From contig JBEIHY010000068.1 in NCBI GenBank assembly GCA_040381035.1, forward strand, positions 1 through 18,014: a stretch of 18,014 nt of DNA. Reading direction: 5' to 3'. Positions 8,228 to 15,397 of this stretch are shown in pieces (the stretch's first letter is position 1; each line of letters opens with the position of its first letter). The notes under the pieces were generated by a model, which had not been told where the DNA came from, made no database searches, and saw only the letters and a list, made by a program, of their open reading frames with translations. This DNA comes from REEB506 sp040381035. Its GTDB lineage: Bacteria > Pseudomonadota > Alphaproteobacteria > Caulobacterales > Aquidulcibacteraceae. A program made the translations under genes and the position numbers.

Positions 8228-10450
8228 CTAGAACCGCAATTCGACGGATGCCGTCACAGTGCGGGGATTGCCATAGAACGCAAGGACCGAATTGTCGGTC
8301 GCCGCGCCCGGAAAGTTGTAGCCCGACGTGATGTAGCGCTCGTCGCTTAGGTTGCGGCCATAGAGCCCCACCCGCCAGCGGTCGTTCATCGAAGTCCACT
8401 GAACGGAAGCATCATAGATCCAGTACCCCTCCTGATCGAGGAGCGGGATCGGGACTTCGAACTGCTGTGTCGTGCCGCGATAGGCGCCTGAGCCCATGAA
8501 CGAGAGGACCCCCTCCTGGGCGCCAAGCGAAAGCGGAACCGCATAGTTGAGGCTAGCCGCGCCAGTCCAATCCGGGGTGTTCTGGACATCGCGCTGGCTG
8601 GCGACATTGACGCCGCTGGCTAAGAACTCGGTGTATTCCGCGTTGATATAGCCGAACGATAGCGCACCGGAGAGCGCATCGGTAAACTTCGCCGTGCCCT
8701 CGAACTCCACGCCGGAAATCTCAGCCGCGCCGGCATTGGTCACCGTGCCGACGAACGACACCGGTGGGCCGGCAACGATCACGGATCCCGGAATCTGCAC
8801 GTCTTTGTAGTCGGCGAAGAACACGCTCGAATTGATGCGCGCGCGACCGCCGAACAACGACGTCTTCAGGCCCAGTTCGTAGGAATCGACGAACTCGGGG
8901 AGGAAGCCGCGACGAACATCGGCGTTGGCGAAGTTGCCGCGCGGATCGAAGCCGCCGCCCTTAAAGCCCTGCGAGTACGACGCGTAGAGATTGAGATTGT
9001 CGTTGGGCTGCCACGCGAGGATCACGCGCGGCGTAAACGCGTCATCTGTTCGCACGCCGCGGAAGCTCGGCACAGGCGACACGGCGCTGATGACGCCGGG
9101 GCCGCCAAACGCCGGCGACGGCACGCTGAAGAAGGTCTGGCGAACTACGCGCGACTTGCGCTTGTCTTCGGTATATCGGCCGCCGACTGTGAGGCTCCAC
9201 TGATCGTTGAAGTCAAACGTTGCCTCGCCGAACGCAGCCCAGGTGAGGGTGTCAACGTCGCCAATGGTGAGGCTCGTCAAGCTTGTGAAGATCACGTCGA
9301 AGGCGTTGTAGGCATTGGCGTTCAGGTAGTAGACGCCGCCGACAAAGGCCAAGCGGTCGCCTTCATAGATCGCCTGGAATTCCTGGCTGGTTTGCTCGTT
9401 GGTGTAGATGACCGGGGCGTCGAAAGAGCGCAGCGCCGTGGAGTCGAAGTCAATCGGTGACTTGCTCTCATCCTCACGGTAGGCCGTGATGGAGCGCAGC
9501 GTCCAATTTTCTGCAGGCGTCCAATCCACCAGGAGTTGGTATCCCGTGGCCTCTACCGAATTTGCGACAACGGGGCCGAAGTTCGTGATGCCGGCGGTCG
9601 TGTCGTAACGTCCTGAAAGCAGCGTCCGCTGGGCTGTCGTCACTGTCGGCAGCAAACGATAGCCTTGGCGGGCGGCGGAATCGTCCTGGGTAAAATCGCC
9701 GGAAACGCGCACCAGGAACGAGGACGACGGCTCCCACTCCGCTGAGCCGCGGAACGCGAAAACGTCCTTGTTGTAGTTTTCGGCGCCTGTCGTCAGATTG
9801 CGGCCGAACCCGTCGCGGGTGAGCGCAGCGAGCGCGCCGCCAACGCGGAAGGTTTCAGACAGCGGCGCTGAGCCAGAGACCACAGTTTCGACCTGATCAT
9901 AGCTGCCATAGGCAAAGCGCGCGCGCAGCGTCGGCTTGTCAGCATCCAGCCGGCGCGTCACGTATTTCACGGCGCCGCCGATGGTGTTGCGCCCGTAAAG
10001 CGTGCCTTGGGGCCCGCGCAGAACCTCGATCCGCTCCACGTCATAGACGTCGAGAACCGCGCCCTGTGGCCGGTTAAGGTACACATCATCAAGATAGATG
10101 CCGACGCCCTGTTCGAAGCCTGCGACGGGATCCTGTTGGCCAACGCCGCGAATGAAGGCGGTCAGCGTGGAGTTGGTCGCCCGGGAGTTTTCGAGCGTGA
10201 CGCTGGGGATGGATTGCGAGAGCGCGGTGATGTCTTGAACGCCTGCAGCTTCCAACGCCTCCGCCGAAAGCGACGACACTGCAATCGGCACCTGCTGGAG
10301 TGTCTCAACGCGCCGACGTGCAGTCACCACCACTTCGTCCTCGGCGGCATTGGCGCCGCGCTCTTGTGCGACGGCTACCGGCGCTGCGCCGAGCCCAAGC
10401 CCGCCCGCGCTCGCTAACAGGACGGCAATCCAGGTCACATTCTTGCGCAT
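8228..10450 (-). CDS. TonB-dependent outer-membrane receptor
   Basis: A 740-residue precursor from the ATG at 10450, chosen because GGGAGGAAG lies immediately upstream; two upstream in-frame ATGs would overlap that site. Residues 1 to ~29 are a signal peptide (MRKNVTWIAVLLASAGG... ending near AVAQ). DEVVVTARR follows as the TonB-box region, then a plug domain (IAVSSLSAEALEAAGV; VERIEVLRGPQGTLYGRNTIGG) and a long beta-barrel ending in the terminal Phe (ASVELRF). It resembles the broad FepA/CirA-like alphaproteobacterial receptors, not a proven siderophore receptor. Linkage to an acyl-CoA synthetase and MFS carrier favours uptake of an organic acid or lipophilic compound. It is the first gene of the minus-strand operon and faces a TetR gene across a palindrome. 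Confidence 0.93.
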   Translation of the reverse strand: MRKNVTWIAVLLASAGGLGLGAAPVAVAQERGANAAEDEVVVTARRRVETLQQVPIAVSSLSAEALEAAGVQDITALSQSIPSVTLENSRATNSTLTAFIRGVGQQDPVAGFEQGVGIYLDDVYLNRPQGAVLDVYDVERIEVLRGPQGTLYGRNTIGGAVKYVTRRLDADKPTLRARFAYGSYDQVETVVSGSAPLSETFRVGGALAALTRDGFGRNLTTGAENYNKDVFAFRGSAEWEPSSSFLVRVSGDFTQDDSAARQGYRLLPTVTTAQRTLLSGRYDTTAGITNFGPVVANSVEATGYQLLVDWTPAENWTLRSITAYREDESKSPIDFDSTALRSFDAPVIYTNEQTSQEFQAIYEGDRLAFVGGVYYLNANAYNAFDVIFTSLTSLTIGDVDTLTWAAFGEATFDFNDQWSLTVGGRYTEDKRKSRVVRQTFFSVPSPAFGGPGVISAVSPVPSFRGVRTDDAFTPRVILAWQPNDNLNLYASYSQGFKGGGFDPRGNFANADVRRGFLPEFVDSYELGLKTSLFGGRARINSSVFFADYKDVQIPGSVIVAGPPVSFVGTVTNAGAAEISGVEFEGTAKFTDALSGALSFGYINAEYTEFLASGVNVASQRDVQNTPDWTGAASLNYAVPLSLGAQEGVLSFMGSGAYRGTTQQFEVPIPLLDQEGYWIYDASVQWTSMNDRWRVGLYGRNLSDERYITSGYNFPGAATDNSVLAFYGNPRTVTASVELRF

Positions 10451-10464
10451 TACTTCCTCCCGCA

Positions 10465-10490
10465 TAATTAATTCATCGAACAATTAATTA
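10465..10490. promoter_or_regulatory. AT-rich inverted repeat, candidate TetR operator
   Basis: TAATTAATT (10465-10473) and AATTAATTA (10482-10490) are a perfect 9-bp inverted repeat with an 8-bp spacer. It sits 15 bp upstream of the receptor start in a GC-rich neighbourhood, and the spacer flank holds a small TTC-ATC-GAA dyad. It is placed to block receptor transcription or early elongation and probably binds the adjacent divergent TetR protein. I found no convincing -35/-10 pair for the receptor. Confidence 0.55.
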
Positions 10491-10584
10491 CCATTCGGTG
10501 GCTCGCACTGGCCTTGGCCGCTGTCAATCGCCATAAAGCGTCGAGTACCCCAATCCTGAGTGTTGGATTCCTCGAGTCACCCGT

Positions 10585-11304
10585 TTGCCACACCCTAGCC
10601 CCCCACCGCAGACGGCCGCCGGCCCGGAAACAAAGACAGGCCCCGGCCGGCCGCGGCGTCTGGAGGCGGATGGCGCTTTGCGCGAGCGCATTCTCGATGC
10701 GGCGGAGGAGCAGTTCGCCAAGCTCGGCTATGAGGCGGTTTCAACCCGCGCTGTCGCCCAAGCAGCGGGCGCGACGGCCAGCATGATCCATTACTATTTC
10801 AACACCAAACGCCGCTTGTTCGACGCCGTATTCTCGCGCCGTGCTGAGATCTTGAACGCAGAGCGTATGGCCGCTTTCGATGCCTATGCGCGCGCCAGCG
10901 GCGCCAGTGTGACCGTTGAAGGCGCGATTGCAGCGTTCCTCGCGCCTGTGTTGTCGAAGCTCGCTTTGGGCGAGCCCGGCTGGCGCAATTATCTCAGTCT
11001 CGTGGCTCAGGTCGGCAACAAGCAAGATTGGGGCGGCGAGGTGATGACCCGCTCATTCGATCCCGTCATTCGTCGGCTGATCGACCTTATCCGTCAAGCG
11101 CTGCCGGGCTGTCCAGAAGTAGAGCTCTTCTGGGCGTATCACTTCCTTTCCGGGGCCCTGTTGCTCACGCTGTCGGAGACTGACCGCATCGACCGGCTCT
11201 CGGAAGGCCAGTGCCGCTCCACTGATATTGCCGCCATCCAGCCGCGGCTTGTTGCGTTCGCCGCTGGGGGTATCAGAAGCGTCTGCGACTCTCGCCCAGT
11301 TTAG
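10585..11304 (+). CDS. TetR/AcrR family transcriptional regulator
   Basis: A 239-residue protein with a Pro/Gly-rich basic N-terminus. The TetR DNA-binding domain is at ~30-78: RERILDAAEEQFAKLGYEAV, then STRAVAQAAGATASMIHYYF, NTKRRLFDAVF. A helical ligand-binding and dimerisation domain follows. The length is at the upper end for the family. The start is uncertain: I see no in-frame ATG, and TTG at 10585 is the best candidate, without a strong ribosome site. It is divergent from the TonB-dependent receptor with 134 bp between starts, so it most likely represses that operon and possibly itself until an effector, such as an acyl-CoA or the imported compound, binds. Confidence 0.88.
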   Translation: MPHPSPPPQTAAGPETKTGPGRPRRLEADGALRERILDAAEEQFAKLGYEAVSTRAVAQAAGATASMIHYYFNTKRRLFDAVFSRRAEILNAERMAAFDAYARASGASVTVEGAIAAFLAPVLSKLALGEPGWRNYLSLVAQVGNKQDWGGEVMTRSFDPVIRRLIDLIRQALPGCPEVELFWAYHFLSGALLLTLSETDRIDRLSEGQCRSTDIAAIQPRLVAFAAGGIRSVCDSRPV

Positions 11305-11696
11305 CGCCTAGGGACGCGGGGGCTCACGGCTGTGTGATGCTGGCATAACGCCAGCAAAAGCAGGGCCTTGAAACGGGCGACGATGCATGAGGCGCGATCT
11401 GGATATCTGCGCGTGGCGAACTCGTGGGCAAGACAAATGCCTTCTCCTGCCCCGACCCGTGGATTCAGCGGCTGCCGCCAGCGCAGACTGGAAGCAGACA
11501 TCTGAGCGGAGAGGCGGCCACCAGGCGAACCGGAGGGGTCTCGCCCAAAGATGACATTGGCGCCGGCCGATCCGAATGCCGACGCATTCTCAACATTGAG
11601 GTAAGGCGCTCCCGTTGGCTCCCGCGCCCGAAAGGAGGCGCCGATGACGATAGTCGGGACCGAGCCGCAATGACGTAGAACGCGCTCGCACCCGCA
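11305..11696. other. 392-bp stretch without a recognisable gene
   Basis: This lies between the TetR gene and the toxin gene; both end pointing into it. Both strands have open frames of 65-130 codons, but none has a domain, convincing start or ribosome site together. One minus-strand frame stays open from a TGA near 11699 to 11301 with no plausible start codon, which could be gene debris or simply high GC content. I see no clear terminator. Confidence 0.4.
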
Positions 11697-12125
11697 TCAA
11701 GCTACCCACGGATCGATGAGAGCGATCCCAAGTCCGGCGAAATCGCCAACGTTGCGCGTCGCCAACTCAAGCCCGTAGGCGTGAGCAACACCGGCGATTT
11801 GAAGATCAGCCAGTTTGTTGGGTATCTGGTGAAGGCCCAGTCCCTGGTTTCTCGCCTGGACAAGTAATCGGGCTGCGGCCTGGGCGGCGGCCGCGTCAAA
11901 CGCGTAGACCCGACTGCCGAAGCGCCGGACCATCCGTGCAATCGCGTTTGCCAGCGCGTCTTTTCGCCTGCCGGCGTCGAGCATCCCCACGCCTGCCTCA
12001 AGCTCAAAGATCGTGATGCTCGAAATCGCCGCATTGACGTGGTTCGCATTCAACCAGCTCACGACGGTTGGCGAAGGCGCCGGCCTGAGCGCCTCCGAGA
12101 TCACGTTCGTGTCGAGCAGGATCAT
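11697..12125 (-). CDS. PIN-domain toxin, FitB/VapC type
   Basis: A 142-residue PIN-domain ribonuclease, the usual toxin size. It opens with MILLDTNVISE, giving Asp5 of the metal-binding acidic cluster. Glu41 in TIFELEAGV, Asp107 in NKLADLQIAGVA and Asp128 in LATRNVGDF complete the four expected acidic positions, so it looks catalytically intact. The family cleaves RNA (VapC members often cut tRNA or rRNA); the target here is unknown. Its ATG overlaps the antitoxin stop as ATGA (12122-12125), indicating coupled translation in an antitoxin-first operon. The FitB-like layout and the ribbon-helix-helix partner make FitAB-type the best label. Confidence 0.9.
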   Translation of the reverse strand: MILLDTNVISEALRPAPSPTVVSWLNANHVNAAISSITIFELEAGVGMLDAGRRKDALANAIARMVRRFGSRVYAFDAAAAQAAARLLVQARNQGLGLHQIPNKLADLQIAGVAHAYGLELATRNVGDFAGLGIALIDPWVA

Positions 12126-12379
12126 TCCAATGGCGCCAATCGCACGGGCGCAGACCGGAGTGCATCCAATGCATCGTCGAGATCCAACCCTGGCCGCGAG
12201 ATAGTGACCAGCCAGTCGCCGAAGGGTTCGGCATCGTCTGGTGACTCCGCCTCTTCGCGGGCCAGCCTGTCGAGCGTATCGCGGAGGTCGGCTTCAAGGC
12301 TCTTGCCGCGTCGCTCAGCCCGGAGACGCAGCAGCTGTTTGGTCGTTTCATCGACCTTTCGAATCAAGATTTCGGCCAC
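12122..12379 (-). CDS. Ribbon-helix-helix antitoxin, FitA/VapB type
   Basis: An 85-residue protein starting at GTG 12379, where GGAGG (12385-12389) lies five bases upstream. An upstream extension of the frame to 12622 runs through the promoter and has no such support. Residues 1-42 form the DNA-binding ribbon-helix-helix (AEILIRKVDETTKQLLRLRA, RRGKSLEADLRDTLDRLA). The acidic C-terminal tail (DLDDALDALRS) is where such antitoxins bind and block the PIN toxin. It should neutralise the downstream toxin and autorepress the operon through the palindrome just upstream. Confidence 0.87.
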   Translation of the reverse strand: MAEILIRKVDETTKQLLRLRAERRGKSLEADLRDTLDRLAREEAESPDDAEPFGDWLVTISRPGLDLDDALDALRSAPVRLAPLE

Positions 12380-12398
12380 AACAACCTCCAAACACCGA

Positions 12399-12426
12399 TC
12401 GATATCATGATATCGAACGCGGTCAA
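12399..12426 (-). promoter_or_regulatory. Toxin-antitoxin promoter with 18-bp palindromic operator
   Basis: Positions 12399-12416 form a perfect 18-bp palindrome, TCGATATCATGATATCGA. On the minus strand a TTGACC -35 (12421-12426) and a TATCGA -10 (12399-12404) are spaced 16 bp, so the palindrome covers the -10. Transcription would start near 12392, just before the antitoxin ribosome site. This matches the known autoregulation of FitAB/VapBC operons through an inverted repeat; binding here is inferred. Confidence 0.65.
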
Positions 12427-12671
12427 GCGATACTTGCTTTCGGCCCTTCATCTGCAAACGGTTACCGGCGCCTACCCGACTAGGACGACCTGAAAAGTTC
12501 CATGATCTTCGCCACGATATCCGTGCTCCACTGCCAGAGGCCGTAAGGAGAACCGGTGGAAAATGCCCCCGACTTGTGAGTTCAGCGGCGGGTGCCGGCC
12601 GCGCCTGACTCCAGACATTCAAACGCAGTAGGCTGAGCCCGCCGAACCGGTGAGGTCATCGCTCGGAACGG

Positions 12672-13178
12672 TCACGCCCCCATTTCGTCATCCGGGCGGA
12701 ATTTTCTGAACGCGAGGAACGCAGCAGGTAATGTCATCGCCAGCATCGCGGAGCCCCAGAAAATTGCGTTCCAATGTTCGCCCGTCGTTGGCGCCCAAAG
12801 GTTGAGGTTGCGGTTGTCGGACAGATCGTGCCGCAGCATCAGATAGATCAAGCAGAGCAGCACAATGCCAGCGAAAACGGAATGGGCTTGATACGCCGCA
12901 CGATTGCGGTCGGCCAATTCGCGCTCATCGAGCAGGGTTTCCGGCTCTTGCGTCTGACGCTGCAGACTCGATACCGCAAGCACGGCGAACGCTGCAAACG
13001 CCGCCACGACTAGGCAAGGGCCCGCAATCCGCAGCGCGACGCCCGACGTAGTCTCGTCGGCGATGAGCTGCATTACACAGCCGAGCGGATAAAGCGCATA
13101 TAGCGCTATTACGAGTCCGCGCGCAGTTGCAGGCGACAAAGAATGCCCGAAGGGGCGCTTTGCAGAACGGATGAACAC
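12672..13178 (-). CDS. Four-helix membrane protein partnered with an XRE regulator
   Basis: A 168-residue inner-membrane protein with hydrophobic segments at ~20-40, 50-70, 99-116 and 136-157. Between helices 2 and 3 is a charged stretch, TLLDERELADRNRAAYQAHS, reminiscent of the DERE/NRAA segment in DUF2178-like proteins. It starts at GTG 13178 with a strong AAGGAGA ribosome site six bases upstream. The regulator stop and this start share a base (TAGTG), so the two are translated together. XRE plus small membrane protein pairs are recurrent and probably form a membrane-signal-responsive regulatory module. The actual function is unknown. Confidence 0.8.
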   Translation of the reverse strand: MFIRSAKRPFGHSLSPATARGLVIALYALYPLGCVMQLIADETTSGVALRIAGPCLVVAAFAAFAVLAVSSLQRQTQEPETLLDERELADRNRAAYQAHSVFAGIVLLCLIYLMLRHDLSDNRNLNLWAPTTGEHWNAIFWGSAMLAMTLPAAFLAFRKFRPDDEMGA

Positions 13179-13420
13179 TACGAGTCTCCTTGCTTAGTGA
13201 CGGTGCGCACCAGGGGCGGAAACGGCTCGAGCGAAAACAGCGCTTCGACCGGGGCCGAGAATACTGCGGCGATCTTCAGTGCGAGTTCGACCGACGGGGC
13301 GTAGTCACCACGTTCGAGGTAACCGATGGTCTGCGGGTTCACCCCAACGGCCTCGGCCAACTCTTTGCGGCTCATGCCCTGCTCCGCGCGAAACACTGAG
13401 AGTCTGTTGTACGTACCCAT
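13178..13420 (-). CDS. Small XRE (Cro/C1-type) helix-turn-helix regulator
   Basis: An 80-residue protein dominated by one HTH: NRLSVFRAEQGMSRKELAEA, VGVNPQTIGYLERGDYAPSV, ELALKIAAVFSAPVEALFSL. It resembles the short 65-80-residue XRE proteins found beside small membrane proteins. The start is uncertain. ATG 13420 fits the usual N-terminus, ATG 13432 is four codons upstream, and a GTG at 13459 falls within the predicted promoter spacer and is disfavoured. Its stop overlaps the downstream membrane-protein start. It probably autoregulates from the dyad in its promoter. Confidence 0.85.
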   Translation of the reverse strand: MGTYNRLSVFRAEQGMSRKELAEAVGVNPQTIGYLERGDYAPSVELALKIAAVFSAPVEALFSLEPFPPLVRTVTKQGDS

Positions 13421-13451
13421 TTGATAGGCCATTTTTTCGACGAAACATTGC

Positions 13452-13481
13452 TGATACACAACATATCATCACCTGTGTCAA
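13452..13481 (-). promoter_or_regulatory. Promoter and dyad upstream of the XRE gene
   Basis: On the minus strand a perfect TTGACA -35 (13476-13481) is followed after 17 bp by a weak TGTATC -10 (13453-13458). An imperfect inverted repeat, TGATACACA (13452-13460) and TGTGTCA (13474-13480), spans the same interval and could be the autoregulatory operator. The transcript would begin near 13445, which supports an ATG start at 13432 or 13420. Confidence 0.45.
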
Positions 13482-13866
13482 CAGCCCTGAAGCAAGGTAG
13501 GGCAGGGTACGCTATCGGGCCGATCTTCAGCAGTACGGCCAAAGTCGACACGGACACGCCGCTTCCTCGACTGTTCGGGGTGAGCCAAACATGCCCGGCC
13601 GACAGCGGAATCGTCAGCGGCTGCTTTGATATCCTTATTTGTCTGCCTGAACCGGTGAGGAACGCCCCCGATCCATAGGCCGCGAGGGAGTGGTTAACCT
13701 ATGCCAAGAGCGGAAGCCTATCCGGCACGATTGATGGGCTGCTTCAGTGAGGCCGTTGAATGCGAACGGGTTCCCGTGGAAAGCCAACATGCGCCTGGAA
13801 ATCAGTTTGAACTCGGCTTATTTATCATGTTGACGATGGCCGTCTGATCGACAGGTCTCAGCGACG
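13482..13866. other. 385-bp stretch without a recognisable gene
   Basis: This lies between the XRE promoter and the stop of the amine oxidase gene, both on the minus strand. The only open frames are short and show no domain. It contains one copy of the GAACCGGTG repeat (13649-13657) also seen on the other side of the XRE/membrane pair. I see no strong terminator. Confidence 0.4.
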
Positions 13867-15270
13867 TCACCGCGCCGAAAGGTCGCGCAGCACCGCATCA
13901 GCGGCGCGCTCGGCGGATTGAAGCGCGCCTTCCATGAAGGATCGCCACTCGGTCGCCGTTTCTGATCCTGCAAAGTGAAGTCGCTGCGATGAGGCATAGA
14001 GGTCGGGCGCCACCGACCAGCCGCCAATTGGCCGGCGGCTGGCGTAACCGCCAAGCGACCACGCGTCGGCGTTCCAGTCGATCGAGCGCGCGGCGATTGG
14101 ACGTGGTACGGGCCAGCCGCTCAACGAACTCAGCCAGTCGATGGCCTTTGATATCCGGTCAGACTCTGCCCGCGTTTGGCTGAGCCGCTGTGCGGTCGCG
14201 GCCGTGGCGAATAGGATGAGGATGCCGAGACCGCCATCCGCAGGCGATCCGTCAAGAGCCGCATTGAAAACCACGCCGGGGCTGAGAATATCACCGGAAA
14301 GGCCGCGGTCCCGCCACCAAGGGCGCTCAAAGACCAGAATGGTTTTGATCACCTCACCGCGCCTGTAATTGGCGACGACGCCGCGGCGATCAGCTGGCAA
14401 TAATGGAAAGAGGCCGAGTTTCTCGTACAGCTGTGGCGGGACGGCGACCACAAGGTTGCGGGCGCGATAGGTCCCAGTGCCGGCGCTAACGCTGATCCAC
14501 TCGTCTTGCCGTTCTATCTCTGTAACCGCAGCGTTTAGGATCAGGTCGGCGCCGAGGACGCTTGCGAGGTGGTCAGCGATCGGCGCCATGCCCTCCGCAA
14601 GATACCAATCGGCGGAGCCGCGCTCACCGTCAAAGCCACCAACCGAGGCGCTCTGGTCCAATAGTTCATAAGCGGAGACGTCGTTGAGCGGGGCGCATAA
14701 TTCGCCCTCAACAAAGCCGGCCAGGAAGGCCGCGGGTGCGCGGGTGAACGTCGTGTCCGAGATGAAATGGGACGCAGTCATCGCGTCGAGATGATCGATG
14801 TCTGCACGAAAGGACTTTAGGCGCCCATCAAGGTCCCAGAGGGCCTGCAGCGCGTCCAACTGCCCGATCAAAGAGAGCGGCAGACTGCCGCCGCGGGCAA
14901 GCACGGGCTCTGCACCCGGCGACAGAATGTGAACCGTATCTCCCGTTTGGTTGCGCGCAACGCGCGTCAGCCCAACCTCGTCAACGAGGGCGGATATGCG
15001 GGTCTGGGCATCGCCGATCAACTGGGCGCCCAAATCGATGACATGTCCACTGGCAAGGCGCTCAGACTGAACACGCCCGCCAACCCGATCGCGCGCCTCA
15101 AGGACCCTGACCGAAGCGCCATTTCGCTTAAGGCGGCGCGCCGCCGCCAACCCTGCAAGGCCTGCGCCGATAATGATCGCGTCTACCATCGGTCCGTCCT
15201 TGATGGACCCGTTGCCAATCGCCTGCGGATCGACAAGCGGAAATCCTGGGGTCAAGGCCGAACCTGTCAT
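13867..15270 (-). CDS. Flavin-dependent amine oxidase (monoamine oxidase-like)
   Basis: A 467-residue FAD oxidoreductase. It has the Rossmann dinucleotide-binding motif DAIIIGAGLAGLAAARRL (30-47), then VLEARDRVGGR (56-66), and near the C-terminus the FAD-contacting HFAGSETATEWRSFMEGAL, where MAO relatives usually have HFAGTE. The segment where MAO binds FAD through Cys reads GGYASRRPIG, so flavin is probably non-covalent. The expected reaction is oxidative deamination of an unknown amine, giving an aldehyde or ketone plus H2O2. Two starts have good ribosome sites: ATG 15270 (GAGGAA) and ATG 15189 (AAGGA), the latter beginning directly before the Rossmann fold. I give the longer, but the shorter fits homologues better. 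It is divergent from a TetR gene with phased operators between. Confidence 0.88.
   Translation of the reverse strand: MTGSALTPGFPLVDPQAIGNGSIKDGPMVDAIIIGAGLAGLAAARRLKRNGASVRVLEARDRVGGRVQSERLASGHVIDLGAQLIGDAQTRISALVDEVGLTRVARNQTGDTVHILSPGAEPVLARGGSLPLSLIGQLDALQALWDLDGRLKSFRADIDHLDAMTASHFISDTTFTRAPAAFLAGFVEGELCAPLNDVSAYELLDQSASVGGFDGERGSADWYLAEGMAPIADHLASVLGADLILNAAVTEIERQDEWISVSAGTGTYRARNLVVAVPPQLYEKLGLFPLLPADRRGVVANYRRGEVIKTILVFERPWWRDRGLSGDILSPGVVFNAALDGSPADGGLGILILFATAATAQRLSQTRAESDRISKAIDWLSSLSGWPVPRPIAARSIDWNADAWSLGGYASRRPIGGWSVAPDLYASSQRLHFAGSETATEWRSFMEGALQSAERAADAVLRDLSAR
15262..15269. promoter_or_regulatory. Half-site of the phased operator array
   Basis: ACCTGTCA repeats the left arm of the two complete operators downstream. 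Its implied dyad centre at 15270.5 is exactly 33 bp from the next centre. The right arm is not conserved (2 of 8 bases). It overlaps the longer start codon of the amine oxidase. Confidence 0.35.
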
Positions 15271-15294
15271 CGGCTTCCTCTATCGCACTAAGCT

Positions 15295-15312
15295 ACCTGT
15301 CATGTGACAAGT
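15295..15312. promoter_or_regulatory. Candidate TetR operator, copy 1
   Basis: ACCTGTCA-TG-TGACAAGT is an inverted repeat with 8-bp arms, one mismatch and a 2-bp spacer. It lies in the gap between the divergent amine oxidase and TetR genes, on the oxidase side. Confidence 0.6.
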
Positions 15313-15325
15313 GACGCCCAGAGCC

Positions 15326-15354
15326 TTGCCTGTCAACTGACAGGTGCGTATCAA
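15326..15354 (+). promoter_or_regulatory. Promoter of the second TetR gene
   Basis: TTGCCT (15326-15331) and TATCAA (15349-15354) are separated by 17 bp, with transcription predicted near 15361. Operator copy 2 falls almost wholly within the spacer, implying autorepression. The placement also argues that translation begins at 15398 and not at the upstream GTG 15344, which lies in the promoter. Confidence 0.5.
15328..15345. promoter_or_regulatory. Candidate TetR operator, copy 2
   Basis: CCTGTCA-AC-TGACAGG (15329-15344) has perfect 7-bp arms around a 2-bp spacer. Its centre is 33 bp from copy 1, about three helical turns, so two dimers could bind on the same face of the DNA. Confidence 0.65.
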
Positions 15355-15397
15355 TCGTTCCTGCTCATCTGGGCCGGTTGTTGGGAGGGGGGGCGCA

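Noticed and set aside
11644..11673. Nine-codon frame (MTIVGTEPQ) after a strong AAGGAGG site
   Set aside because: The ribosome site is good, but the peptide is tiny, has no downstream gene on the plus strand to control, and nothing else supports it.
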